The notes under the pieces are model-generated. The model was not told the DNA's origin, did no database searches, and worked only from the letters and a program-made list of their open reading frames with translations. A stretch of 64,000 bases of DNA, taken from Treponema sp. (GTDB lineage Bacteria; Spirochaetota; Spirochaetia; Treponematales; Breznakiellaceae). The translations under genes were made by a program, and so were the position numbers. Below, in pieces: positions 28,588 to 37,679 of this stretch (position 1 is the first letter of the stretch; every line of letters begins with the position of its first letter). The stretch lies in assembly GCA_012517385.1 (NCBI GenBank), contig JAAYUZ010000053.1, positions 1 to 64,000 on the forward strand. The letters run 5' to 3'.

Positions 28588-31500
28588 ATGAACATCACGA
28601 TGAATCTCTTTACCATACTGAGTCCCGCCCTTGTTTTTGCGACTGGCGGATTTTTTCTTGCCCTTCTATTGCTGATCTTTACCTTTATTTTTGGTAAACG
28701 GATTCGAGGTTTATGGCACATAGCACTGGCAGATATACTTATTTCTGTTGCTCTAGTGGGGCTTGTTGTTACCGGTACTCAGCATGAACAAATAGGTTTC
28801 ATGTTCCTGTATCCCCTGCTTATTACAGGTGTGGCCTTTATTGGAATAGGGTATGGGCTGTTTTTTCATGAAACCTTTTCAAAGGGCCTTTGGCTTTATA
28901 TCTCCGGTCTGCTGAGTTTTCTCTTAGAAATGCTTTTTGCTTCGGTTTCGATCCCCGTAACGGTTCATCGGGTCCTGCTTTCATGGATTGTTGCTGTTCA
29001 GTTCTCCGTTAATGGTATCATCATTATGCAAGCCGGACTCTGGGTTAAGAAACGAAATAAAGTCACCCTTGCTTTGAATCAGACCCTTCTCGCCCATTTT
29101 ATCGGGTTTATCTCTATTATAGTGGGTGGGGTTTATGTACTTCGTGGTCTTGGTTTCCTATTCCCATTTAAGCTGTTTACCCTGTTTTCTCATTCCTATA
29201 CAGGTCTGCTTTTTGCAATGACCGTCGCAGGAATTCTTTTCAGTTTCGGGATCCTCATTCTCAGCGCAATAAAATTGCAGGAAGAACTTACAAGCAGAGA
29301 GCTCAAACTTACCCAGGAACAGTACGACCTGCTGGTGCGAACGATTATCGATACGGTCCCCCAGGCTATCATTCTTAAGGATCGTCAATCAACCTATATA
29401 TTTGCCAATTCCTATTTTGCAATGCTCCATAACAAGGGGCCAGAAGATCTTATTGGTCTTACCGACGCAGACCTGTATCCGCCGGAGCTTGCCCAAAAGT
29501 ACCGCTCTGATGACCGGGAGGTTATGGAAAGCGGATTAAGCCGCAGTTTTATAGAAGAACATGTACAGGGTGGTGAACGTACCTGGGTAGAAACAATAAA
29601 AACCCCAGTCCGGGATGCCTCCGGGACTGTAACGGGGGTGCTCGTTATGTTTATCGACATAACTGGCCGCATTCGTGCCCAGGAAGCCCTAAAGGAAAGT
29701 GAAGAAAAATACCGTGAATTAAATGAACAGCTCGAAAAGCGGGTAGAAGAACGGTCCAGAGGGCTCAGGGAAGCAAAACGTGATCTGGACCTCTTTTTCG
29801 AAGTAACCCTGGACTATCTCTGTATCATCAATATGAATGGTTACTTCCAAAAGGTGAGCCGGTCCTGGGTAAACGATACGGGATGGCCGGAACATGAATT
29901 GGTGGGGGTTTCCATTCTGCAGTTCCTTCCAGAGGAAGATCGGGAAAAGGCAATTGAGGCTGCTAAGCTGTTGTTGTCCGGGGTTCCCCTTAAGGATTTT
30001 CATATCCGTTTTAAGCGGGCCGATGGCAGCTGGATGATCCTGGCTCTTTCGGCTGTAGGTGTCCCCGATCGAAATTTAGTAATCGCCGCGGCCCATGATA
30101 TAACCCAGCAACTGGAAATAGAAGAGCGGCTCAGGCAGGCCAGGTTTGATGCGGAACAGGCAAGTAAGGCGAAGAGTCAGTTTATTGCCACCATGAGCCA
30201 TGAACTCAGGACTCCCCTTAATGCGGTATTGGGTTATAGCTCTCTATTACAGCCCTTTATCCAGGATGAAAGGGGCCTTCGTTATTTAAAATCTATCGGA
30301 ACCGCAGGCCGATCTCTTTTGGCTATAATTAATGATATCCTGGACCTGACCAAGGCTGAATCGGGTCGGATTGAACTTGTTCCCATGCCCTTTGAAATCA
30401 GGCTTTTGGCTGGGGAACTGCTTGATATTTTCCGTTTTAATGCGGAAGAAAAGGGGCTACTGGTACAGATTCAGATAACCGAATCGGTTCCCAAAACCAT
30501 CATGCTGGACCAGAATCGGCTTAGACAGATCCTGGTGAATCTGATGGGGAATGCCATAAAGTTTACCGATGCAGGTTCGGTGACCCTCTTTATCGATGCA
30601 AAACCTGAAGTGTCTCAGAGCAATAATGCTGGAAGCCCCAATCGGGTTCACCTGAGTATTGAAGTAACCGATACGGGAATCGGTATTTCAGAAGAGTTCC
30701 GGGCCCATCTGTTTGATCCCTTTAGTCAGCAGGATTTTAAAATTGCACGAAAGTATGGTGGGACTGGGCTGGGACTTGCAATCTCTAAACGGCTTCTGGA
30801 TTTAATGGGAGGTACCATCCGGTGTGAATCCCCGGAGCAGGGAGGAACCCGGTTCAGGATTGATATACCCCAGGTGCCTGCATCGGGCAGTGATGTACAG
30901 TATTATATAACCTTTGGCCAGGGCTTCGAAGAAAAGGTTGAAAGTCTGCAGGGGTTGGTCCCTGTAATCCAGCATGAAGATGCATCGCTTACACTCTTAA
31001 TAGTCGGGGTTTCTGTTGAACGGCGTACATGGTTACGGGAACTTTTACAGGAAAAACACATTAATGTATATGAAGCATCGCTGGAGACAGCCCAGACCTA
31101 CCCGATTCAGCAGGTGAACGGCATTGTCTTCGATTTTCCTGCCCTCAAGCAACAGGTAGAAGCCTGTCGGGAGCTCATTAAAAAATGGGTACAAATATAT
31201 AAAACTCCCCTGCTTTTGATAATCCATGCTAAGGGCAGCCGGACAGATCGTGAAAACCTGCTCAGTATTTTAAGCATCGGTGGCTTGGATTACCTGCAGG
31301 AACCCATAGATCCGGAAGAATTGTGGCTTCGTTTAATGAATCAGATTGAACTTAAGAGCAGCAGAACGAGAATCGCAGCGGTTAACCGGGCCCTCACCGA
31401 AACAACAAGCCGCTTGCAGCAGCTGTCGGTTCAGGTGGATAAACTCGTTTCAGTTGATGAACTGACGGGGCTTGCAAACCGAAAAACCCTATGGCGCTGG

Positions 31501-32028
31501 CTGGTTCAGGAGCTTGGTAAGTGTAAAACCCAGAACTTGAGCCTTGCGGTTATGCTTGGAGACATCGATCATCTTAAGCGGATTAATGATATGTATGGGC
31601 AGCTTCTCGGAGACCAGGCGGTTATTGAATGTGCCCATCGATTCTCCCGCGCCTTGGACCAGAATGTCCTTCTTGGCCGGTGGTCTGGGGAAGAATTCCT
31701 GGCCATCCTTCCTGGAGATCCAGAAAAGAGTCCCGAGGATCATCTGGCATTCGCAGTAGAACAAGCAGAAGGTATTCGCAACCAGATTGTGGGCGAACCC
31801 CTTATTATCGGCCGCGAGCGGATTCAGCTATCCATTTCCATCGGAATTTGCGTAGTGGTTTGCGATGGTCCGGAACCTGATGAGGCTCTTGCTTCGGCCA
31901 TGCTCAGGACCCTGGAAGATGCCCTGTACCGTGCAAAAACCAGGGGACGCAACCATGTGGAGGCACTCAAATTTATTCATCAGAACGAGCCGCCAGTTCC
32001 TCCCACCGAAGGGTCTTCTCATCAATAA
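28588..32028 (+). CDS. Membrane histidine kinase fused to degenerate receiver and GGDEF domain
   Basis: The 1146-residue signalling protein has, in order: seven or eight membrane segments (residues 1-235), a PAS domain (about 248-358), a short coiled coil, a second PAS (401-511), HisKA with phospho-acceptor MSHELRTPLN near 537, an ATPase domain with LVNLMGNAIKFTD, DTGIGI and GGTGLGLAIS (638-760), a receiver-like fold (about 800-917) and a GGDEF domain (about 955-1125) with LTGLANRKTL and active-site SGEEF near 1031. The receiver keeps an aspartate in GIVFDFPAL but lacks the acidic pair and the conserved lysine (LQEPID), so it is probably not phosphorylated normally. No RxxD inhibitory site is seen. 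Kinase and cyclic-di-GMP output are thus on one chain. Its end overlaps the convergent ABC-F gene by 56 bases. Confidence 0.88.
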   Translation: MNITMNLFTILSPALVFATGGFFLALLLLIFTFIFGKRIRGLWHIALADILISVALVGLVVTGTQHEQIGFMFLYPLLITGVAFIGIGYGLFFHETFSKGLWLYISGLLSFLLEMLFASVSIPVTVHRVLLSWIVAVQFSVNGIIIMQAGLWVKKRNKVTLALNQTLLAHFIGFISIIVGGVYVLRGLGFLFPFKLFTLFSHSYTGLLFAMTVAGILFSFGILILSAIKLQEELTSRELKLTQEQYDLLVRTIIDTVPQAIILKDRQSTYIFANSYFAMLHNKGPEDLIGLTDADLYPPELAQKYRSDDREVMESGLSRSFIEEHVQGGERTWVETIKTPVRDASGTVTGVLVMFIDITGRIRAQEALKESEEKYRELNEQLEKRVEERSRGLREAKRDLDLFFEVTLDYLCIINMNGYFQKVSRSWVNDTGWPEHELVGVSILQFLPEEDREKAIEAAKLLLSGVPLKDFHIRFKRADGSWMILALSAVGVPDRNLVIAAAHDITQQLEIEERLRQARFDAEQASKAKSQFIATMSHELRTPLNAVLGYSSLLQPFIQDERGLRYLKSIGTAGRSLLAIINDILDLTKAESGRIELVPMPFEIRLLAGELLDIFRFNAEEKGLLVQIQITESVPKTIMLDQNRLRQILVNLMGNAIKFTDAGSVTLFIDAKPEVSQSNNAGSPNRVHLSIEVTDTGIGISEEFRAHLFDPFSQQDFKIARKYGGTGLGLAISKRLLDLMGGTIRCESPEQGGTRFRIDIPQVPASGSDVQYYITFGQGFEEKVESLQGLVPVIQHEDASLTLLIVGVSVERRTWLRELLQEKHINVYEASLETAQTYPIQQVNGIVFDFPALKQQVEACRELIKKWVQIYKTPLLLIIHAKGSRTDRENLLSILSIGGLDYLQEPIDPEELWLRLMNQIELKSSRTRIAAVNRALTETTSRLQQLSVQVDKLVSVDELTGLANRKTLWRWLVQELGKCKTQNLSLAVMLGDIDHLKRINDMYGQLLGDQAVIECAHRFSRALDQNVLLGRWSGEEFLAILPGDPEKSPEDHLAFAVEQAEGIRNQIVGEPLIIGRERIQLSISIGICVVVCDGPEPDEALASAMLRTLEDALYRAKTRGRNHVEALKFIHQNEPPVPPTEGSSHQ

Positions 32029-33856
32029 GTCGGAGAACTTCCTCGTAACGGCGGCGGGCTTCCGCAGCGGCTCTGCCATCCTTTGCAAGGGTCCCATCGG
32101 TGCTGGAAAAGGCAGCCTCCAGCTCTGACTTCTCTATTTCCAGGGCCTCTATTTCTGGTAACAGCTGCTCCAGTTCCCGTTTTTCCTTAAACGTGAGCCT
32201 CTGTTTCTGCTGTCTTGGACTTTCTGTTCTCGAATTAGATTCCGGTTTTGCTGCTTCCTGCTGTTCCCGCTGCTGGTCTCTCTGTAGTTCCCTCCAATCG
32301 CTGTAACTTCCCACATAGGAGGTGATGTTCCCCTTCCCGTTAAATATCCAGAGACTGTCGGTCATACCCTCCAGAAAGGCCCGGTCATGTGAAACGACGA
32401 TGACGCTGCCCTTAAAATGGCGTAAAAAGTCTTCCAGGAGGGCTATGGTTCCGATATCAATATCGTTGGTGGGTTCGTCAAAGAGGAGTACATTGGGACT
32501 GGCAATTAAAAGCCGTACAAGCTGCAGCCGCCGCCGTTCGCCCCCGGAAAGTTTCTCTATTTTTTGTGACTGCATCGGGCGTGGGTATCCAAAACGCTCA
32601 AGAAACTGTTCAGCGGTTAGTTCGGTACCATCATCAAAAGAAATACGTTCAGCGGCACTTTGCACATACTCCAGAATGCTTGCCCCACTATTTATGGAAG
32701 ACCCGGTCTGGTCAAAATACCCTATTGCAACCGTTTCGCCCCGAACTACTGTGCCTGTATCGGGTTCAATAAGACCTGCAATCAGATTGAGCAGGGTCGA
32801 TTTACCGCTCCCATTGGGGCCAATAATACCAATCCGCTCTCCCGCAGAAAGGGTATACGAAAATTCCTTGAAAACGGAGCGGCCTTCATAGGCCTTACTT
32901 ACCCTTTGCAGTTCCAAGACCTTCCCGCCCAGGCGGCGCTGACCGGTTCTAAAGGCATCGGTCTTTGTCTGCGGGGCTTCAGGCCGGCCCTGCACCAGGT
33001 CCCGGATCCGTTCTTTTCGTTTTTTATCCTTCCCGCCCCGGGCTTTTGGACCCCGTTTGAGCCACTCAAGCTCTACCCTCAGTATAGCCTCCCGTCTTCG
33101 TTCCCGGGCTGAATCTATCTGGGCCCGTTCCTCTAGCCGTTCCAGATATTCACTGTAGTCTCCTGGATATTTGCTGACCCCCTGCCGGTCGATGTCGATG
33201 ATGACATTGCAGACCGCATCGAGGAACCAGCGGTCGTGGGTAACCAGAACAAAGGCATTGCCGGACTGAACCAGCTTTTTCTCGAGCCATTCGATGGTAT
33301 CGATGTCCAGGTGGTTTGTTGGCTCATCCAGAAGGAGCAGGTCCGCATTGCTGGCAAGACAGCGAACCAGGGCGACCTTTTTAATCATTCCGCCGGAGAG
33401 GGTTTCCATCGGAAGGCTTATATCAGGAATATCCAGCTCTGAAAGAAGCGAAGTGAATCGATGTTCAACCGTATAGCCGCCCCGTTCTTCCATTTCGTGG
33501 CTTAAGACACTTATGGTATCGCTCGGAATTGCAGGATCCTGTAAAGCCCGTTCATAGCGGTCGACCAGCTGAACCAGGGGATCCGTGGAACGGAATAGAA
33601 AGTCCCGAATCCGATCTCCGGTTTCCCATCGGGGGACCTGGTCCAGGATACTAACCTGAAGGCCCTTTTTTCGGATAATGGTTCCCTGATCCGTCTCCAG
33701 GGTTCCAGAAAGTATTTTAAGCAGGGTCGATTTGCCTGCCCCATTGGGACCCACAAAGCCGATATGTTCTTCCGGTTCTATGCTGAAGGATACATTGGAA
33801 AAAAGGGGTGTTTCTCCCAGGGTTTTGCTGACCGAATCCAGTGAAATGAGTGCCAT
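31973..33856 (-). CDS. ABC-F family ATPase (Uup-like)
   Basis: The 627-residue soluble protein has two ABC domains (VGPNGAGKSTLLKILSG near residue 37 and IGPNGSGKSTLLNLIAG near 340) with signatures LSGGMIKKVALVRC and LSGGERRRLQLVRL and no membrane segment, the hallmark of ABC-F translation factors. The interdomain linker carries basic residues (LKRGPKARGGKDKKRKERIR) and the last 100 residues form a coiled coil (KEKRELEQLLPEIEALEIEK), as in Uup. Such proteins act at the ribosomal E site or, for Uup, on branched DNA or ribosomes. It is convergent with the kinase gene. Confidence 0.9.
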   Translation of the reverse strand: MALISLDSVSKTLGETPLFSNVSFSIEPEEHIGFVGPNGAGKSTLLKILSGTLETDQGTIIRKKGLQVSILDQVPRWETGDRIRDFLFRSTDPLVQLVDRYERALQDPAIPSDTISVLSHEMEERGGYTVEHRFTSLLSELDIPDISLPMETLSGGMIKKVALVRCLASNADLLLLDEPTNHLDIDTIEWLEKKLVQSGNAFVLVTHDRWFLDAVCNVIIDIDRQGVSKYPGDYSEYLERLEERAQIDSARERRREAILRVELEWLKRGPKARGGKDKKRKERIRDLVQGRPEAPQTKTDAFRTGQRRLGGKVLELQRVSKAYEGRSVFKEFSYTLSAGERIGIIGPNGSGKSTLLNLIAGLIEPDTGTVVRGETVAIGYFDQTGSSINSGASILEYVQSAAERISFDDGTELTAEQFLERFGYPRPMQSQKIEKLSGGERRRLQLVRLLIASPNVLLFDEPTNDIDIGTIALLEDFLRHFKGSVIVVSHDRAFLEGMTDSLWIFNGKGNITSYVGSYSDWRELQRDQQREQQEAAKPESNSRTESPRQQKQRLTFKEKRELEQLLPEIEALEIEKSELEAAFSSTDGTLAKDGRAAAEARRRYEEVLRLIDEKTLRWEELAARSDE

Positions 33857-33927
33857 AAGGAAGTTATAGCAGAAATTGATGAACTGGACACGGGGGTAGG
33901 GGGGCTGTGTTTGCGTTTAAGTAGTTC

Positions 33928-33956
33928 TGGAAAAGTATCCCTATTCGATGTATAGT
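33928..33956 (+). promoter_or_regulatory. Promoter abutting the trpR start
   Basis: TGGAAA (33928-33933) and TATAGT (33951-33956) are 17 bases apart. ATG 33963 follows the -10 box after six bases and no Shine-Dalgarno is present, so the transcript would be leaderless. Confidence 0.4.
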
Positions 33957-33962
33957 AACAGC

Positions 33963-34265
33963 ATGAATATTGATGACCCTGCTGTAGAACTGAATCTGAA
34001 GGAACTTTCCAGCACCCTGGCTGCCGCAACAGATCCGCAGCTTATAGAAGATTTTTTACGCAGCCTGCTTACCCCTTCGGAAACCGCGGATATTGCAGCC
34101 CGCTGGGCTTTAGTAAAGGCCCTGGATAACAAGGTCCCCCAGCGGGAAATAGCAAAGGAGTTGGGCCTCTCCCTCTGCAAAATAACCAGGGGATCCCGGG
34201 AGCTTAAAAAGCCCGATTCCCCCTTCCGGAAGATGCTGCATATTACGGACCAGTTAAAATCGTAG
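33963..34265 (+). CDS. trpR: Trp repressor family regulator
   Basis: The 100-residue all-helical protein aligns with TrpR: LTPSETADIAARWALVKALD followed by the helix-turn-helix VPQREIAKELGLSLCKITRG and SRELKKPDSPFRKML. In Escherichia coli the same segments read [20 protein letters not shown] and ITRGSNSLK. TrpR represses tryptophan synthesis or uptake genes when bound to tryptophan. No trp gene is in this window, so its targets lie elsewhere. ATG 33963 is preferred over the in-frame ATG at 33948, which overlaps the -10 box. Confidence 0.82.
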   Translation: MNIDDPAVELNLKELSSTLAAATDPQLIEDFLRSLLTPSETADIAARWALVKALDNKVPQREIAKELGLSLCKITRGSRELKKPDSPFRKMLHITDQLKS

Positions 34266-34277
34266 GTGTTCTTGTGC

Positions 34278-35255
34278 CTAAAGGGTCCCGACCTGGAAGG
34301 ATTTTCTAAAAAGAATCCGTCTTCCCCGTTCCAGCCATACAACGATGATGGCTAATATAAAGCGGGGGACTACCGCCCAGAAGAGGGGGACGCCGATGGC
34401 CATAAAAAGCAGGGTATCCTCCAGGAGCGAGTGGCTGATACCCACATGATGATTAAAAAGATCCCCCTCGGATAGGCTCAGTTTCCCTGTCTCGACCCGT
34501 TCAATCATGATGGCAGATCCATAGGCTAACCCAATAATATTGGCTACGATCCAGAGGAAGCCCGTGGAAGGAGGAAGGCCCAAAAGCCTCATGAAGGGGC
34601 CGGTTATTTTGCCCAGGAGTTCCAGGAGGCCAAATTCCTCCATTACTTTCTGAACTGCCATAAGCACACTTACCAGGATGACTATTTTGATAATCAATTT
34701 ACCCATCTGCAAGGCCCATGTTTCCAGAATAAGGGGTATGTCCTGAAGGTGCAGGGGCGGTGGTGGTGTAAAAGAAGCCGCCACTCCCGGGATTTTGCTT
34801 GCACCGAAGCCGGCGGGAAGGATATAATTAAGCAGGAAGGCCGCAACAAGGGCAGTAAAAATCCTGAGAAATACCATTTTTGTAGCTGAAGACCCTGTTT
34901 TCCGCATCACCGTGCTTTCTACAATGAGGTTGTGGGCGATAAGGCACATGACGGCCAGAATCGTTATTTCCCGCAGGGATAGCTGCAGGGTGCCGATAAC
35001 CGCAATGGCGGAATAAATATTAAGAAGCAGTGCGCTGAGAAATACCAGGGAACTTTCACCGGGCAGGCCCAGGATGTGCATGAGCGGATCGAGGAGCCGG
35101 GATGCAACAAATAGTAAACCGGTTTTATCCAGCGCCAGAACCGCCAGCGAAACGGGGATCATGACGGATAGTAAAAAATGGATTGTTTGCAGAGAGGGTT
35201 TCCAGGCTTTGCCCAGGGCTGAAAAAAAACGATGGATGACTGATTTTTGATCCAT
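34278..35255 (-). CDS. Nucleoside-recognition (Gate) domain membrane protein
   Basis: The 325-residue protein has about nine membrane segments and two Gate-like blocks (LSALLLNIYSAIAVIGTLQL and the repeat region around FLWIVANIIGLAYGSAIMIE), as in spore-maturation proteins SpmA/SpmB and FeoB-type gates. The function in non-spore-formers is unknown, and a transport or signalling role is usual speculation. It is convergent with trpR, with only 12 bases between the two stops, and divergent from the DUF4954 gene. Confidence 0.75.
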   Translation of the reverse strand: MDQKSVIHRFFSALGKAWKPSLQTIHFLLSVMIPVSLAVLALDKTGLLFVASRLLDPLMHILGLPGESSLVFLSALLLNIYSAIAVIGTLQLSLREITILAVMCLIAHNLIVESTVMRKTGSSATKMVFLRIFTALVAAFLLNYILPAGFGASKIPGVAASFTPPPPLHLQDIPLILETWALQMGKLIIKIVILVSVLMAVQKVMEEFGLLELLGKITGPFMRLLGLPPSTGFLWIVANIIGLAYGSAIMIERVETGKLSLSEGDLFNHHVGISHSLLEDTLLFMAIGVPLFWAVVPRFILAIIVVWLERGRRILFRKSFQVGTL

Positions 35256-35327
35256 GGGATGTATTAAGCGCCGAATATCGGTGCATTGTCAAGGCAATCA
35301 TGCCGTATAGGGAGTTGAAGCACGAAG

Positions 35328-37586
35328 ATGAAAGAAATGAGTCTAATTTCACAGGGAGTTCTTGGATACGGCTTTGTAAATCCCGAATATATCCCTGAAG
35401 GCGCCGATGAATACTGGCAGAGAAACCAGCAAATTGGTGAACGGGCTAAACAGTGGCGTAAACTGCGTTCCGATGAGATTGCTGTTTTAGTAAAAAACAA
35501 CAATTTTTGCTCCAATTGGGACAATTTCTTCGTAAGCGACCCCTTTAATCCCCACCTTATTCGAAATTCTCAATTTTATGGTCTCGTTCGCCTCGGTGCA
35601 GTCCGGGATAACCTGCTCCAGTACCATGACTATAAAATACCGGCAGGTATTAGAGACAGCACCATCATATCCTGTGATATCGGCGACGACTGCGCCATTC
35701 AAAACTGTCCCTATATTTCACACTACATCATCGGAGACCAGGTTATTATCAGCCGGGTAGATGAAATTCAGGTCTCTAACCATGCTAAATTCGGCAACGG
35801 TATCCTTACCACTGGTGAAAGCGAGGATGTACGGGTCTGGATTGATGTGATGAATGAGGCGGGCGGACGCTCCATTCTGCCCTTTGTTGACATGATTCCC
35901 GCCGATGCTTACCTGTGGGCTGCCTACCGGGATGATGCCGCCCTGGTAGCTCAGCTTAAGGAAATAACCCAGCGGCAATACGGAGCCGGCCGGGGGCGCT
36001 ATGGCACCATTGGTTCCTGGTCTGTCATTAAGGGCTGCGGCATCATAAAGGATGTGGCTATTGGGGACTGTGCCTATATAAAGGGAGCCAATAAACTTAA
36101 AAATCTGACGATTCTTTCCAGTGAGGATGAGCCAACCCAGATCGGCGAAGGGGTGGAACTGGTCAATGGCATCATCGGCTATGGGTGCCATGTTTTCTAT
36201 GGCTGCAAGGCGGTTCGCTTTGTTATGGGCCGCAACAGCAACCTCAAATACGGCGCCCGGCTCATCCACTCCGTTCTGGGTGATAATTCCACCGTCTCCT
36301 GCTGTGAGATGCTGAATAATCTTATTTTCCCCGCCCATGAACAGCACCATAATAATTCGTTCCTTATCGCCAGTCTTGTGCAGGGCCAATCCAACATTGC
36401 CGCGGGGGCGACCATCGGGTCCAACCATAACAGCCGGGCCAACGATGGCGAAATCCGGGCAAACCGGGGATTCTGGCCGGGTCTGTCGGTAACACTTAAG
36501 CATCCAAGCCGGTTTGCATCCTATGTCCTCATCGCAAAGGGAGATTACCCCTACGAGCTCGACATACCCCTTCCTTTTGCCTTAGTAAACCATGATGTAG
36601 CCCGGGACCGGCTTGAGATCATGCCTGCCTACTTCTGGATGTACAATATGTATGCCCTGGAACGAAATGCCTGGAAGGCCGCTAGCCGGGATAAACGGGT
36701 GGTGAAAATTCAGAGAATTGAAACGGACTATCTTGCCCCGGATACGGCGGAGGAGATTCTGCATGCCATGGAGCTGTTGGAACTCTGGACCGGCCGGGCA
36801 GCCCTCTTTGCGGGGGGCGAAAACCCCGAGGCATACACCGAATCGGCCCTGCGGAACCTGGGAAGGAACCTGCTTTCCGCAGCGGAAAACCGTATGGGCG
36901 GTCTCGAAGTGTATGCCGAAGGTCTTGAACGGCATAAGCGACCTGCTCTTATTGTAAAACCCCGCAAGGCCTGGCGGGCCTATAACCGGATGTTGCGCTA
37001 CTATGCCCTGAAAGGCCTCCTTGCCTACGCGGAAGCCCGCCCCGATGAGGCAGTCCCTGAACTTTTGGCTGAACTGGATGGGGAGTACAGTGCCCGGGGT
37101 AAAAAACGGGAAACGGGCTGGGTGAACCTGGGCGGTCAGATTGTCCCCGAGCCCAAAGTTGATGAGCTGCGGCGGGATATAGGCGAAGGAAAGCTCGACT
37201 CCTGGGATGCAATTCATGCCCGTTATGACGCCATGGCTGCAGAATATCTGCACGATAGGGCTATCCATGCCTGGGCTCTGCTCCTGGAACTTCCTCCAAT
37301 GGATGGGGCTGCACCCTTTACCGCTGATGGGCTACTGCATGGCCGGGATCTAAAAACCTTGATAGCAGAAGGCCGGGAAATCAGAGGCTGGATTTCGAAT
37401 GAGGTGTATAAAAGCCGGGCCAAGGATTGGCAGGATCCCTTCCGTAAAATCACCTTCCGCAATGATGCTGAAATGGAAGCTGTTTTGGGGCGGGTAGAGG
37501 ACAACCCCTTCATCAATATGGCAAGAAAAGAAACAGAGGCCTTTGAAAAACGGCTGGATAGGCTGGAGCAGCGTTTCAAGGTGTGA
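35328..37586 (+). CDS. DUF4954 family protein with left-handed beta-helix
   Basis: The 752-residue cytoplasmic protein matches the large DUF4954 family known from spirochaetes and Bacteroidetes. Residues about 100-420 consist of hexapeptide-like repeats (IISCDIGDDCAIQNCPYISH, GIIGYGCHVFYGCKAVRFVM, SIAAGATIGSNHN-like turns) that form a left-handed beta-helix as in nucleotidyl and acyl transferases. The C-terminal half is helical and charged, containing ENPFINMARKETEAFEKRL-like segments. No enzyme activity has been assigned as far as I know. ATG 35328 has only a weak GAAG ribosome site. The stop lies inside a short tandem repeat. Confidence 0.8.
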   Translation: MKEMSLISQGVLGYGFVNPEYIPEGADEYWQRNQQIGERAKQWRKLRSDEIAVLVKNNNFCSNWDNFFVSDPFNPHLIRNSQFYGLVRLGAVRDNLLQYHDYKIPAGIRDSTIISCDIGDDCAIQNCPYISHYIIGDQVIISRVDEIQVSNHAKFGNGILTTGESEDVRVWIDVMNEAGGRSILPFVDMIPADAYLWAAYRDDAALVAQLKEITQRQYGAGRGRYGTIGSWSVIKGCGIIKDVAIGDCAYIKGANKLKNLTILSSEDEPTQIGEGVELVNGIIGYGCHVFYGCKAVRFVMGRNSNLKYGARLIHSVLGDNSTVSCCEMLNNLIFPAHEQHHNNSFLIASLVQGQSNIAAGATIGSNHNSRANDGEIRANRGFWPGLSVTLKHPSRFASYVLIAKGDYPYELDIPLPFALVNHDVARDRLEIMPAYFWMYNMYALERNAWKAASRDKRVVKIQRIETDYLAPDTAEEILHAMELLELWTGRAALFAGGENPEAYTESALRNLGRNLLSAAENRMGGLEVYAEGLERHKRPALIVKPRKAWRAYNRMLRYYALKGLLAYAEARPDEAVPELLAELDGEYSARGKKRETGWVNLGGQIVPEPKVDELRRDIGEGKLDSWDAIHARYDAMAAEYLHDRAIHAWALLLELPPMDGAAPFTADGLLHGRDLKTLIAEGREIRGWISNEVYKSRAKDWQDPFRKITFRNDAEMEAVLGRVEDNPFINMARKETEAFEKRLDRLEQRFKV

Positions 37587-37619
37587 GGTCCTACGTGTAA
37601 GGTTCTACGTGTGAGGTAC
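37581..37619. repeat. 14-base tandem repeat at the DUF4954 stop
   Basis: GTGTGAGGTCCTAC, GTGTAAGGTTCTAC and GTGTGAGGTAC follow each other without gaps (2.8 copies). The first copy contains the TGA stop. GCAGCC (37621) and GGCTGC (37650) flank the following bases and could form a weak hairpin. Confidence 0.6.
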
Positions 37620-37679
37620 AGCAGCCAACCCCGCATGATTTGTGGTCGCGGCTGCAGCAATGGCTCTACGATGAAAGCC

